A stretch of DNA of 64,000 bases, from contig CAJWQE010000004.1 in the NCBI GenBank assembly GCA_913045375.1, positions 1-64,000 on the forward strand, written 5' to 3'. The DNA is from an uncultured Halieaceae bacterium (GTDB lineage: Bacteria > Pseudomonadota > Gammaproteobacteria > Pseudomonadales > Halieaceae). This document shows, in pieces, positions 11,297-21,184 of this stretch (position 1 is the first letter of the stretch; every line of letters starts with the position of its first letter). The translations under genes were made by a program, and so were the position numbers. Below the pieces are notes generated by a model. The model did not search any database. It had not been told where the DNA came from and was given only the letters and a program-made list of their open reading frames with translations.

Positions 11297-11568
11297 TGCT
11301 TTTCCGAAATAGTTCAAAAATTCTGTTGGCGATAGCGCAACTGCTGAGTGGCGCTCGATGTAATCGATACCACTTGACTCAATGTTATGGGTAACCCGCG
11401 GGTTTCTGACGGTCACGGTGTGTCCGAGTATGTGGTTTCTTCAATGACTAAGGACAGGCAGGGCGTCAGTCGCTTTGCACTCAGAGCCTCCAATTCACTG
11501 ACGATTTTGTCCTTGGCCGCAGAAGTCCCCAAGTGTCCAGCCCATCCCACAAACGATGAATTAGAGTG
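11279..11568 (-). pseudogene. Possible frameshifted or degraded C-terminal gene fragment, family unknown
   Basis: Manual reverse-strand translation: frame A ...SSFVGWAGHLGTSAAKDKIVSELEALSAKRLTPCLSLVIEETTYSDTP* overlaps frame B ...TVTVRNPRVTHNIESSGIDYIERHSAVALSPTEFLNYFGKASLSEA*. Removing one AC unit at the (AC)3 run joins them. Confidence 0.35.
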
Positions 11569-11619
11569 TTACAGTTGATGCACTGTTCATCAAGCTGTGC
11601 GCCAAGCCTTCTGACCCTA

Positions 11620-12303
11620 ATGACCCTTCAAGACATTTGCCCCGCTGATTGGCGGCCCGCGTTAAGCGACGTGTTGACCAGTGTCACCGCTCAGGGCATT
11701 GAGAACCAACTGGCACGGGAGCTCGCGAGCGGTCATAGGTACTTCCCTCGGTTTGACCGTCTTTTTGCTGCGCTCGAAGGTTTGAGACCAAGTGACGTGC
11801 GCGTAGTGATACTGGGACAGGATCCCTATCACGGTGAGCACCAGGCTACGGGGCGCGCGTTCGAGGTCTCCGAGTCGACGCCCGCGCCGCCCTCACTGGT
11901 AAATATTGGGAAGATGCTTGAGCGAGACTTAGGCGTGGCTGTGGGCAACCGTTTTCAGATCGGACGATGGTCGCAGCAGGGCGTTTTACTGCTAAACACG
12001 ACACTGAGTGTCCGTGCCGGTGAGCCTGAGTCACATAAAGGTCTGGGCTGGCAGACGATTACTGATCGAATTATCAGTGTCATTGCTGCCTCGGAAAAGC
12101 CAACAGCTTTTTTGCTCTGGGGTGCCCACGCGCAGAAAAAAGGTGTCTTGGTTAATGGCCCGCACAATCTGGTGTTAATGGCTCCGCATCCATCACCGCT
12201 TAGCGCCTATCGCGGGTTTTTCGATTGCGCCCACTTCAGTGCTACCAACCAATGGCTCACCTCGCAGGGGGAGCCGGCTATTCGATGGGAGTCTGCCTGT
12301 TAA
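11620..12303 (+). CDS. ung: Uracil-DNA glycosylase, family 1
   Basis: GQDPYHGEHQATG and HPSPLSAYRGFF motifs; start chosen at ATG 11620 within the longer ORF 11566..12303. Confidence 0.97.
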   Translation: MTLQDICPADWRPALSDVLTSVTAQGIENQLARELASGHRYFPRFDRLFAALEGLRPSDVRVVILGQDPYHGEHQATGRAFEVSESTPAPPSLVNIGKMLERDLGVAVGNRFQIGRWSQQGVLLLNTTLSVRAGEPESHKGLGWQTITDRIISVIAASEKPTAFLLWGAHAQKKGVLVNGPHNLVLMAPHPSPLSAYRGFFDCAHFSATNQWLTSQGEPAIRWESAC

Positions 12304-12308
12304 CGGTC

Positions 12309-13142
12309 TTACTCAGCGGTTTGTCCGATAAAGGGAACCGTTTTGGCCGAGTTACCGCCCAGTTCAACATCCAAAGTGGCTACGTCGGTGACAACCTCGC
12401 AGAGGCAAAGGTAGGTATCTTTACTTTTGACTATCTCCACGACTGAGCCGACTGATTTTCCAGTTGATATGTCGACGATCCGCTCATCGTTGGCTGGCTG
12501 AGTCGACGATGTCACCGTTAGCAGGCTAAGGCGTCGTTTTGGTTGACCCCGATAGTGGAGGCGGGCAATGATTTCTTGCCCCGTGTAACACCCTTTGTCG
12601 AAATCAACGAATCCATTCAGGTCGTAGTTGAGGTCTTGCGGTAGATACTTACCAACGCTGTGTTCGTTGATTCGAGCCAATCCGCGGTTAATTCGGAATA
12701 GTAGCCACTCGTTTGCTGGTATTGCATGCGTGGGCGGGTTTGATGGCGACGACCATATCTCAGAGTGACCATCCGGGCGAGGAACGCGTATGCCCGAGGT
12801 CGCACTCTCTGAACTATCGCCACACCCCCAACAATGCCAGTCAAGCCTTGTCATTTTTGTTTTTGAGAACATCAGATATTTGGCTAGGTGTTCTTGAAGC
12901 AATGCAGCAACACCCTCGCTCACACGCATAAGTACGGTCGTTTCTGACGTGAGCACAGCTGTGAAGTCGGTAATCACACGACCTTTGAGGTCACAAAAGG
13001 CGCCGTCGATGGGGTGATTTAGATCGAGTGCCTTAAAATTTCGCGTCGTTTGACCATGAAGCACGTCGCGAACATCGGCTCCATCGAACGAAAGTATGCA
13101 GTCGCTCAAGTTTTGACTCACGATTTTAGCCCCATATGTCAC
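12309..13142 (-). CDS. ygfZ: tRNA-modifying / folate-binding protein YgfZ (GcvT-like)
   Basis: KGCYTGQEIIARLHYRG signature; the ORF extends to 13202 but GTG near 13142 avoids overlap with the divergent sdhE. Confidence 0.88.
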   Translation of the reverse strand: MTYGAKIVSQNLSDCILSFDGADVRDVLHGQTTRNFKALDLNHPIDGAFCDLKGRVITDFTAVLTSETTVLMRVSEGVAALLQEHLAKYLMFSKTKMTRLDWHCWGCGDSSESATSGIRVPRPDGHSEIWSSPSNPPTHAIPANEWLLFRINRGLARINEHSVGKYLPQDLNYDLNGFVDFDKGCYTGQEIIARLHYRGQPKRRLSLLTVTSSTQPANDERIVDISTGKSVGSVVEIVKSKDTYLCLCEVVTDVATLDVELGGNSAKTVPFIGQTAE

Positions 13143-13184
13143 ATCGCTATCGAATGGCTGTCTTGTTTCCGTTATGGTGCCGCC

Positions 13185-13442
13185 ATGACGGATGATGACC
13201 ATAACAGAATGCGCTGGGCAAGTCGGCGTGGACTTCTCGAACTTGACCTGTTTTTAGCTGATTTTGTGGCTCATGAGTATCCGCGTTTATCACCCGATCT
13301 CAAAGCGCTTTATCGAGAGCTAATGAGTTCGGCTGACCAAGATATGTTCGAATGGCTCATGGGGCGCTCCAAGCCTGATGACGCGCTTGAGCCTATTGTG
13401 TCTGCAATCAGAGAGTACAAGCGAGTCGCGCCTCAGCAGTAG
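13185..13442 (+). CDS. sdhE: Succinate dehydrogenase assembly factor SdhE (FAD assembly)
   Basis: MRWASRRGLLELDLFLADF (RRGxxELD motif); ATG at 13185 inside ORF 13050..13442. Confidence 0.93.
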   Translation: MTDDDHNRMRWASRRGLLELDLFLADFVAHEYPRLSPDLKALYRELMSSADQDMFEWLMGRSKPDDALEPIVSAIREYKRVAPQQ

Positions 13443-13449
13443 GTGACGC

Positions 13450-15069
13450 TTAACGGTACTTCGGCAGCTCCGTCGAAGTACTCTTTCCGTTCTTGGGAAC
13501 CAGAACAGTGTCACGGCCCTCGCTAAGCATCGACGGGTAATCACTGTTGAAGTGAAGCCCCCTTGACTCCTTTCGGCTCCGAGCCGAGTCGATCATTAAC
13601 TTGGAAACCAGCGTGAGATTTCTGAGTTCAAGCAACTCTTTGGTAATGGTGAAGCTCGCGTAATACTCGTCGACCTCTTGCTCAAGGACGGAAATGTGGT
13701 TTGCGGCTCGCTTTAGTCGTCGGTTGGTTCGCTCAATACCAACGTAATCCCACATAAGGCGCCGCAGGGCATGCCAGCTGTGTTGAATAACAACGGCTTC
13801 GTCGGACATTCGGACCCTGCTGTCATCCCAGGTTGGTAGTCGACCAGGCACGATATCGGGGAGGTTGTTGCTCATATGCTGCGCAGCACTGGAAGCATAA
13901 ACAAAGCATTCGAGTAATGAATTGCTCGCCATTCGATTCGCGCCATGCAGACCCGTGCAGGCAGTTTCGCCTATAACGTAAAGTCCCTGCACATCAGTGG
14001 CGCCATACTGGTCCACGACCACGCCGCCGCAGGTGTAGTGTGCCGCCGGAACAACGGGTATTCGTTCTTGAGCGATATCAAGGCCCAGCTCGGCACATCG
14101 GGCTTTCACCGTGGGAAAGTGTTCTTCAATTTGCGCACTCGACTTATGAGTGATGTCTAGATAGACACACTCTAGACCCAATCGCTTCATTTCGTGGTCG
14201 ATAGCACGAGCGACAATGTCGCGAGGAGCGAGTTCCGCGCGATGGTCAAAGCGCGGCATGAACCTCTCCCCGGATGGCAGATGCAGCGTCGCGCCTTCTC
14301 CCCTCAGTGCTTCGGTTAGCAGAAATGTTCGCGCCTTCGGATGGTACAGACAGGTCGGGTGAAATTGGTTGAATTCAAGATTCGCTACCCGACAACCTGC
14401 GCGCCACGCAAGAGCGATACCGTCGCCTGTCGCTCCGTCAGGATTACTCGTATACAAATACGCTTTGCTGGCTCCGCCTGTGGCCAATGCAATCGCCCTA
14501 GCGCCCATGGTTTCCACAACGCCATTGCTGGTATTTAGAACGTAGGCGCCCGTAGTTTCGCCATTCGTAACAATGAGATCGACAACACAACGGTCGGTTA
14601 GAATTTTTACGTTGGGGCGTTCGGTGATGCGCGCATTTAGTGCTTTTGAGATCGCACTGCCCGTTTGATCGGCTGCATGGAGGATTCTGCGTATGGAATG
14701 CCCGCCCTCCATTGTCAGGTGAAACTCTCTGAACTCGTCGTCTGGTTGATCGTTCCTCAGATCAAAATCTACGCCCTGAGCTACGAGCCAGTCGACGACT
14801 GAGCGACTTTGCTCAACGGTAAATGTCACAGCATCTTCATGACAGAGGCCAGCCCCGGCTTGCAGGGTGTCGGCGACATGGGACTCAATCGTATCTCGCT
14901 CGTGCAGTACCGCGGCCATTCCACCCTGAGCCCAGGAGGTGGAACCGGAATTCAAATCTGACTTCGATAACAAGCCAATGGACAGAGTCTCCGGAAGCTG
15001 GAGTGCAAGGCTAAGACCTGCCGCGCCGCTTCCGACGATCAGAACATCAAAATGTGTATCTCGCACCAT
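13450..15069 (-). CDS. nadB: L-aspartate oxidase
   Basis: 539 aa; GSGAAGLSLAL dinucleotide motif, HYTCGGV, GANRMASNSLLE. Confidence 0.96.
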   Translation of the reverse strand: MVRDTHFDVLIVGSGAAGLSLALQLPETLSIGLLSKSDLNSGSTSWAQGGMAAVLHERDTIESHVADTLQAGAGLCHEDAVTFTVEQSRSVVDWLVAQGVDFDLRNDQPDDEFREFHLTMEGGHSIRRILHAADQTGSAISKALNARITERPNVKILTDRCVVDLIVTNGETTGAYVLNTSNGVVETMGARAIALATGGASKAYLYTSNPDGATGDGIALAWRAGCRVANLEFNQFHPTCLYHPKARTFLLTEALRGEGATLHLPSGERFMPRFDHRAELAPRDIVARAIDHEMKRLGLECVYLDITHKSSAQIEEHFPTVKARCAELGLDIAQERIPVVPAAHYTCGGVVVDQYGATDVQGLYVIGETACTGLHGANRMASNSLLECFVYASSAAQHMSNNLPDIVPGRLPTWDDSRVRMSDEAVVIQHSWHALRRLMWDYVGIERTNRRLKRAANHISVLEQEVDEYYASFTITKELLELRNLTLVSKLMIDSARSRKESRGLHFNSDYPSMLSEGRDTVLVPKNGKSTSTELPKYR

Positions 15070-15138
15070 GGACTCCGTCTAACAGCTGCGGCACTCTGGA
15101 GGGGCAGAGCGGCGTTTGATAATTGTGGCAAATAATTT

Positions 15139-15165
15139 GAACTTTTCGAAACATCAAACGTCATA
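15139..15165 (+). promoter_or_regulatory. Candidate sigma-E (RpoE) autoregulatory promoter
   Basis: GAACTT (15139-15144) - 16 nt - TCATA (15161-15165), about 50 nt upstream of rpoE; resembles the ECF sigma-E consensus (ggAACTT-N16-TCnnA). Confidence 0.5.
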
Positions 15166-15214
15166 GGAAACAGAAAACAGATTGGGCAGAAGTGGTAGAA
15201 GCCATATCTGTTAA

Positions 15215-15814
15215 GTGGGAAGCGGTACTTTGGCACTCAGCGATGGTGACGACAAGCTCGTAAAGCGCGCAAAAAAAGGAGACTCGCGCGCGTTCGATCT
15301 TCTGGTCTTGAAGTATCAGGGGAGGGTAGCGCAGCTTGTTTCTCGTTACCTGAACAACGCGGCTGAGGTTGAAGATGTAACTCAGGAGGCTTTTATCAAA
15401 GCCTATCGAGCGCTCCCCAATTTTCGCGGCGACAGTGCGTTTTACACCTGGCTGTATCGCATTGCGGCCAATGCAGCGAAGAACCATCTCGTTGCATTGG
15501 GGCGGAGGCCCACGTCAGATATGGCGTTGGACGACTCGGAGGTGTTTGACGTCCCGGGACGATTAAAAGACCACGAATCACCGGACGAGGTGATTATGGG
15601 TCAACAATTAGAGATGTTAATTTCTCGAACGATAGAGGAATTACCAGTAGAGTTGAGAGCTGCGCTGACGCTGCGTGAGTTCGAAGGCTTGAGTTATGAG
15701 GAAATAGCGGACGTTTTAGAATGTCCGATTGGTACGGTCAGGTCCCGGATTTTTCGGGCGCGCGAAGCCATTGATGTTAAGGTGGCTCAGCAACTTCAGG
15801 GGAACGAAGGTTGA
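15215..15814 (+). CDS. rpoE: RNA polymerase ECF sigma factor RpoE (AlgU)
   Basis: 199 aa; QEAFIKAYRALPNFRGDSAFYTWLYRIAANAAKNHLV and EGLSYEEIADVLECPIGTVRSRIFRAREAI. Confidence 0.97.
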   Translation: MGSGTLALSDGDDKLVKRAKKGDSRAFDLLVLKYQGRVAQLVSRYLNNAAEVEDVTQEAFIKAYRALPNFRGDSAFYTWLYRIAANAAKNHLVALGRRPTSDMALDDSEVFDVPGRLKDHESPDEVIMGQQLEMLISRTIEELPVELRAALTLREFEGLSYEEIADVLECPIGTVRSRIFRAREAIDVKVAQQLQGNEG

Positions 15815-16440
15815 CAGAACACGACGATAAATTTACGAGCGGCACGGCCTCAACTGCAGAACAGGAAAGCCTGTCTGCCCTCATGGACGGTGAGGCGAAT
15901 GACCTCGATATGGCGCGAGCGCTGCGGGGTGTTGCTAGCTCTGATGAGTTACGTGGATATTGGCGGCGACAGCAGCTAATCCGCGAGTCGATGGCTGGGC
16001 AGGTGGCGTCGACCTTGGAAATCGATGTCAGTGAAGCTGTTCGGACAGCAATTTCGTCGGAGAAGCGACGGTATGCAAATCCATTGATATCAATGGCCGT
16101 TGCCGCATCGGTCACGGTGGCAGTTGTTCTGGGCGGTCAGCAGGCGCTGTTATTCAACGAGACACCCATTAATCCAATCACAGCTCCCGGTGCGATTGTC
16201 CAAGTGCCGGGCACGGGTGCCGTGCAAGCCAGTTTTGCAGAATCCCAGATCATGCAGCCGCGCACTGTGGCGGCACCGGCATCGGTGACTACAGTTGACC
16301 CGTACAGCAACAGAGCAAGTTATAACCGGCTGGCCGACGAACGGTTCGAGTCGCTGCTTAAAGTGCACAACACTACTGCCTCCGCGGCTTCGATTACGCC
16401 TCTTGTGTCCCGGTCAGTCGATCCGACAGAAAGCCAATAA
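15811..16440 (+). CDS. rseA: Anti-sigma-E factor RseA (MucA-like)
   Basis: 209 aa; LSALMDGEANDLD N-terminus, single TM segment, position after rpoE. Confidence 0.9.
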   Translation: MTEHDDKFTSGTASTAEQESLSALMDGEANDLDMARALRGVASSDELRGYWRRQQLIRESMAGQVASTLEIDVSEAVRTAISSEKRRYANPLISMAVAASVTVAVVLGGQQALLFNETPINPITAPGAIVQVPGTGAVQASFAESQIMQPRTVAAPASVTTVDPYSNRASYNRLADERFESLLKVHNTTASAASITPLVSRSVDPTESQ

Positions 16441-16448
16441 CATCTGAG

Positions 16449-17318
16449 GTGGCGGTGACCCAATTGAGATGCGCACTTTTCTCCATTGCCATCGCCGTAA
16501 CGGCATTGCTGCCGTCGCTCGCAAACGCTCAGAATCAATGTGACATAGACCAATCGATTGCCGGTGCTGTTGATCAGATTCAAGAGTCGCACCGGAACTT
16601 TTCGTATTCCGGCACATTTCTCAAGGAGTCTTCCGGCTCGAGGAACTTTATCGCCAAGTCGCACGTCGCTGGAGAGGAAGAGGGTCAGCTCGACTACCTC
16701 AATGCGCCTGCGACTGAAGAGATGCAAAGTGTTTGGGCTCCACGTGGTCCCGCAGTAACTGCCTGTGAGTTGAGCGCCGTTTACTCGCTACATCTCGAGC
16801 CCGGCCCGAAAGTAGCGGGCAGGTCCACGTCTGCGTTGCATCTGAGGCCTCGAGACGGACTGCGTCTGGGGTATCGTCTCGCACTGGATGATGTGTCCGG
16901 ATTGATCCTTAAGTCGGAGTCATTTAGTGAGGATGGAAAGCTTCTGGAGCGGCATGAATACGCTTCAATCACGGTGACCCCGAAAGAGTACGCAGGAACG
17001 AAAGAGAGCGCGACAGCGCTAATGCAGCACCTCGATATTGTCGGCTTACCGTTTGGCTATAAAGCTAGTCTTGCGCGAGGTTTCGAAGAAAAAGCATTGT
17101 TTGTCAGTGACGGTATCGCTGCTGCCACCGTTGTCTTCGAGCCGCTCCCGGATGATTTGTCACCGGGTGAGGGCGCTGTGCGCCACGGTGCTACATTGAC
17201 CTATTCCAGAGGCAGCGTGGTCTCGGGGACGCGCATTTTGGTAACGGTAATAGGCGAGGTCCCACTTGCCGCCGCTCGGTTGATTGCTGAAGCCGTGCGC
17301 GTCGCACCGAGTCGTTAA
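16449..17318 (+). CDS. rseB: Sigma-E regulatory protein RseB (MucB-like)
   Basis: 289 aa with signal peptide; RNFSYSGTFLKESSG and VAGRSTSALHLRPRDGLRLGYRLALD. Confidence 0.92.
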   Translation: MAVTQLRCALFSIAIAVTALLPSLANAQNQCDIDQSIAGAVDQIQESHRNFSYSGTFLKESSGSRNFIAKSHVAGEEEGQLDYLNAPATEEMQSVWAPRGPAVTACELSAVYSLHLEPGPKVAGRSTSALHLRPRDGLRLGYRLALDDVSGLILKSESFSEDGKLLERHEYASITVTPKEYAGTKESATALMQHLDIVGLPFGYKASLARGFEEKALFVSDGIAAATVVFEPLPDDLSPGEGAVRHGATLTYSRGSVVSGTRILVTVIGEVPLAAARLIAEAVRVAPSR

Positions 17319-17322
17319 AGCA

Positions 17323-17799
17323 ATGACGATTGTTGAGACCGGTAGAGTCGTGGCTCTAGAGGGCACTGCCGTATGGGTCGAGACTATTCGGAGCTCTGCT
17401 TGTGGCTCCTGTGCCGCTCGCTCTGGCTGTGGCCACAGAACACTGGCTGGTGTCTTGACCAGCGATAAAGGTCTCGTGCGAGCGCGCGAGTCTGATTCTC
17501 TTAAAGCCGCTGATTGTTCAGTAAATGACAGGGTTGAAATATCGATTCCCAGATCCACATTATCGGTAGGAGCGCTAATGTTATACGGACTGCCGCTGGT
17601 GTCCGGTATCACCCTGGCGCTCTTAATGGGAGCTGAGAGTGATGCTCGAGCAGCTATGGGTTTTTTTGTTGGCTTGTTGGGCGCATTTGCCGGGTTACGG
17701 TGGATGAGCAGCCGATCTATCTTTGGCGCGGTCGAGCCGCAACTGGAACGGATAGTTGAGTCGACAGCGGATGAGGCGATAGTTCATATCCAGTCCTAG
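17323..17799 (+). CDS. rseC: RseC/MucC family positive regulator of sigma E
   Basis: Cys-rich SACGSCAARSGCGH plus two TM segments; ATG 17323 inside ORF 17284..17799. Confidence 0.9.
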   Translation: MTIVETGRVVALEGTAVWVETIRSSACGSCAARSGCGHRTLAGVLTSDKGLVRARESDSLKAADCSVNDRVEISIPRSTLSVGALMLYGLPLVSGITLALLMGAESDARAAMGFFVGLLGAFAGLRWMSSRSIFGAVEPQLERIVESTADEAIVHIQS

Positions 17800-17872
17800 T
17801 GAATTTCAGGCCGGTCATGCGCGAGTGCTTTTCGGATCTACATGTAAGGTTGTGGTTAAAAGGATGTATTAA

Positions 17873-19273
17873 ATGATGGTTAGAGTTACTTTGGCCGTGC
17901 TGCTCATGTGTGCGAGTCAGCTCGCGACGGCGTCACTTCCGGATTTTGCGACCATTGTGGAAGAGAGATCGCCCGCTGTGGTGAAGATCATTGCGGAAGT
18001 TACAGCGCCGTCACGGTTCTCGCGCGATGAAATGGAAGAGCTGGAAGAGCTGGAGCAGTTACCGGAGGCGCTTCGTCGGTTTTTCCAGTATCGCAACCCA
18101 CCGGCGCCCCGAGGTGGTGGTACAGGTTCTGGATTTGTCATCTCAAGTGATGGGTACATTGTCACCAATCACCACGTAGTGGATGGCGCCGACACGGTAA
18201 TCGTCAGGTTTTCCGACCGGCGGGAGTTCGACGCCGAAGTCATCGGTACTGATCAGCGTTCAGATCTCGCTTTGCTTAGAGTCGATGCCGATGAATTACC
18301 CTTTTTGCGTTTGGGTAACTCCGAGAACTTGAAAGTGGGGCAATGGGTTCTAGCGATTGGCTCGCCATTTGGCCTCGACTACTCGGTGACGGCAGGCATT
18401 GTCAGTGCCAAAGGCCGAAGTTTGCCAACAGAAAGGGGCGAAAACTACGTTCCCTTTATTCAGACAGACGTTGCGATTAACCCCGGTAACTCGGGAGGCC
18501 CACTCTTCAACCTGGCGGGAGAGGTTGTTGGTGTGAATTCGCAGATCTTTACTCGCTCGGGTGGCTCGATTGGCTTGTCCTTTGCCATTCCTGCGCGTGT
18601 TGTCCGTAACATCGTTAAGCAATTGCGGGAAAACGGCGAGGTCGTTCGAGGCTGGCTAGGTGTCAGTATCCAAAACGTGGATCGAACGCTTGCCGAATCA
18701 TTTGACTTGGATCGTCCGCGAGGCGCCTTAGTTGCGCAAGTAGGTGGTAACTCGCCAGCTGAACGAGCGGGTATTGAATCCGGAGATATCATCGTCGCAG
18801 TAGATGGTGCCCAAGTAGAGGTTTCTGCCGATCTTCCACATATCGTGGGATTGCTCGCGCCGGGAGATGTAGTGGATATCACTATCATTAGAGATGGAGA
18901 GGAGACGCTGCTTGAGGTTGAAATTGGCGCTCTGGAGGCTGACGAGATTGCCAGAGTAGTGACAGCGCCCAGTGAGCCGGGAACGGTGAGCGTTTTGGGC
19001 ATGACCGTAAAGGAGTTAGAGGAGTCCGACGAACCTGGGCCCGCAGTCCGCGGTGGCGTGGTTGTTAGCTCAGTCGAGCCAGGGTCTCCCGCCTTTGAGG
19101 GTGGTGTGAGAGCTGGGGACATCCTGACTCGATTCGGGCGCTCTGCGATTAGCCGACTGAGTGATATGGCCGCGGCGTCAGATGGCCTCGAACCAGGCGA
19201 CTCAGTATCGGTGCGCTTAATCCGACAGGGCGCGCCACAGTTCATTGGTATCAAAGTACCGGAAAATGACTGA
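17873..19273 (+). CDS. mucD: Periplasmic Do-like serine protease (DegP/MucD) with two PDZ domains
   Basis: 466 aa; TNHHVV, RSDLALL, NPGNSGGPLFN catalytic motifs. Confidence 0.95.
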   Translation: MMVRVTLAVLLMCASQLATASLPDFATIVEERSPAVVKIIAEVTAPSRFSRDEMEELEELEQLPEALRRFFQYRNPPAPRGGGTGSGFVISSDGYIVTNHHVVDGADTVIVRFSDRREFDAEVIGTDQRSDLALLRVDADELPFLRLGNSENLKVGQWVLAIGSPFGLDYSVTAGIVSAKGRSLPTERGENYVPFIQTDVAINPGNSGGPLFNLAGEVVGVNSQIFTRSGGSIGLSFAIPARVVRNIVKQLRENGEVVRGWLGVSIQNVDRTLAESFDLDRPRGALVAQVGGNSPAERAGIESGDIIVAVDGAQVEVSADLPHIVGLLAPGDVVDITIIRDGEETLLEVEIGALEADEIARVVTAPSEPGTVSVLGMTVKELEESDEPGPAVRGGVVVSSVEPGSPAFEGGVRAGDILTRFGRSAISRLSDMAAASDGLEPGDSVSVRLIRQGAPQFIGIKVPEND

Positions 19274-19321
19274 GCATTGAGTGGTCATAGCGCAAGACCC
19301 TGCGCTAAAATCCGCGCGCAC

Positions 19322-19342
19322 GAGGGCTTATTAAAAGCCCTC
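19322..19342 (+). terminator. Hairpin between mucD and lepA (possible terminator or attenuator)
   Basis: Perfect 8-bp stem GAGGGCTT-attaa-AAGCCCTC followed by attTactTTT, ending about 21 nt before the lepA GTG start. Confidence 0.55.
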
Positions 19343-19363
19343 ATTTACTTTTAGGGAGCCGCC

Positions 19364-21160
19364 GTGACCGATCTGAGTCACATTCGCAACTTTTCCATCA
19401 TCGCTCATATCGACCATGGTAAGTCGACCTTGGCTGACCGCTTTATTCAGCATTGCGGTGGCTTAACTGATAGAGAGATGGCTGAGCAAGTACTTGACTC
19501 CATGGATCTTGAGCGCGAGCGCGGCATTACCATCAAGGCGCAGAGCGTCACACTGAACTACACGGCTCGCAATGGCGAGGTCTATCAGCTCAATTTTATT
19601 GATACGCCCGGACACGTAGACTTTTCCTACGAGGTCTCCCGCTCTCTGGCAGCGTGCGAAGGCGCTCTACTAGTGGTAGATGCTGGACAGGGTGTTGAGG
19701 CGCAGTCGGTTGCGAACTGCTACACCGCGATCGAGCAGGGCCTCGAGGTGCTGCCGATACTGAACAAGATGGATTTGCCTCAGGCGGAGCCTGAGCGCGT
19801 TCAAAATGAAATCGAGGAGATCATTGGCATTGAGGCCAGCGAGGCTGTGCCTGTGAGTGCCAAGACTGGCCTCGGCATCGAAGATGCGCTCGAGTATCTG
19901 GTGGAGCATATACCGGCTCCCGAGGGTGATCGAGACGAGCCGCTACAGGCGCTTATCATCGACTCTTGGTTTGATAACTATCTCGGGGTTGTGTCGTTGG
20001 TGCGCGTCAAGCAGGGGCAAATTAAAAAGCGCGATAAATTTATGGTGAAGTCGACCGGTAAGGTCCATCAGGCTGACATGATCGGCGTCTTCACACCTCG
20101 GCGAACGGTGACTGATCAACTTCAAGCAGGTGAAGTCGGCTTTATTGTTGCTGGTATTAAAGACATTAAGGGTGCTCCAGTAGGCGATACGCTCATTGCG
20201 TCTGGTGCACCTGATACGGCGGCATTACCCGGCTTTCAGGAAGTAAAACCACAGGTATATGCAGGTATTTTCACCATTAATGCCGATGACTACGAAGACT
20301 TTAGAGATGCGCTTGGAAAGCTAACGCTTAATGATGCGTCTCTCTTTTACGAACCAGAGACCTCTGATGCGCTCGGCTTCGGCTTTCGCTGTGGTTTCTT
20401 GGGGATGCTTCACATGGAGATCATTCAGGAGCGGCTCGAGCGTGAGTACGATTTGGATCTCATCACAACGGCCCCCACTGTTATTTACGAGGTCGTTAAA
20501 AAGTCAGGCGATGTTGTCAACGTTGATAACCCGTCAAAGCTGCCTGATCTCGGTGATATCGAGAGCATGCGAGAGCCCATTGCGCGATGCACCATACTGA
20601 CACCGCAGGATTATCTGGGGGCGGTTATCACCTTGTGTGTCGAGAAGCGCGGTTCTCAAGTGGATTTGCAGTTTCTTGGTCAGCAGGTCCAAGTTATTTA
20701 CGACATCCCCATGGCCGAGGTCGTGCTGGATTTCTTCGACAGGCTGAAGTCCGCGAGCCGCGGGTATGCGTCGCTTGACTATGGCTTTGAGCGATTCGAG
20801 ACGGCACCGCTCTCTAAGCTAGATGTATTGATTAACGGCGATAGAGTCGATGCGCTCTCGGTTATTGTTCACCGAGACTATATTCAGAGCCGAGGTCGTG
20901 TTCTCACCGAGAAGATGAAAGAGCTAATTCCGCGTCAAATGTTCGATGTCGCTATTCAGGCCGCGGTTGGCGGGAAAATTGTGGCTCGTCAAACAGTGAA
21001 AGCGCTGCGCAAGAATGTGACGGCGAAATGTTATGGTGGCGATGTCACGCGAAAGAAAAAGCTTCTAGAGAAGCAGAAGGCAGGGAAAAAACGCATGAAG
21101 CAGGTGGGCAATGTGGAGATCCCGCAGACCGCCTTCCTGGCTGTGCTTCAGGTAGACTAG
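19364..21160 (+). CDS. lepA: Elongation factor 4
   Basis: 598 aa; [25 protein letters not shown] motifs. Confidence 0.98.
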   Translation: MTDLSHIRNFSIIAHIDHGKSTLADRFIQHCGGLTDREMAEQVLDSMDLERERGITIKAQSVTLNYTARNGEVYQLNFIDTPGHVDFSYEVSRSLAACEGALLVVDAGQGVEAQSVANCYTAIEQGLEVLPILNKMDLPQAEPERVQNEIEEIIGIEASEAVPVSAKTGLGIEDALEYLVEHIPAPEGDRDEPLQALIIDSWFDNYLGVVSLVRVKQGQIKKRDKFMVKSTGKVHQADMIGVFTPRRTVTDQLQAGEVGFIVAGIKDIKGAPVGDTLIASGAPDTAALPGFQEVKPQVYAGIFTINADDYEDFRDALGKLTLNDASLFYEPETSDALGFGFRCGFLGMLHMEIIQERLEREYDLDLITTAPTVIYEVVKKSGDVVNVDNPSKLPDLGDIESMREPIARCTILTPQDYLGAVITLCVEKRGSQVDLQFLGQQVQVIYDIPMAEVVLDFFDRLKSASRGYASLDYGFERFETAPLSKLDVLINGDRVDALSVIVHRDYIQSRGRVLTEKMKELIPRQMFDVAIQAAVGGKIVARQTVKALRKNVTAKCYGGDVTRKKKLLEKQKAGKKRMKQVGNVEIPQTAFLAVLQVD

Positions 21161-21184
21161 CCAAAAGGCAAAGAGGACCTTTCA

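Noticed and set aside
18460-19254. 264-aa minus ORF opposite mucD
   Set aside because: Low-complexity Ser/Pro/Thr-rich translation, fully antisense to a well-supported protease gene.
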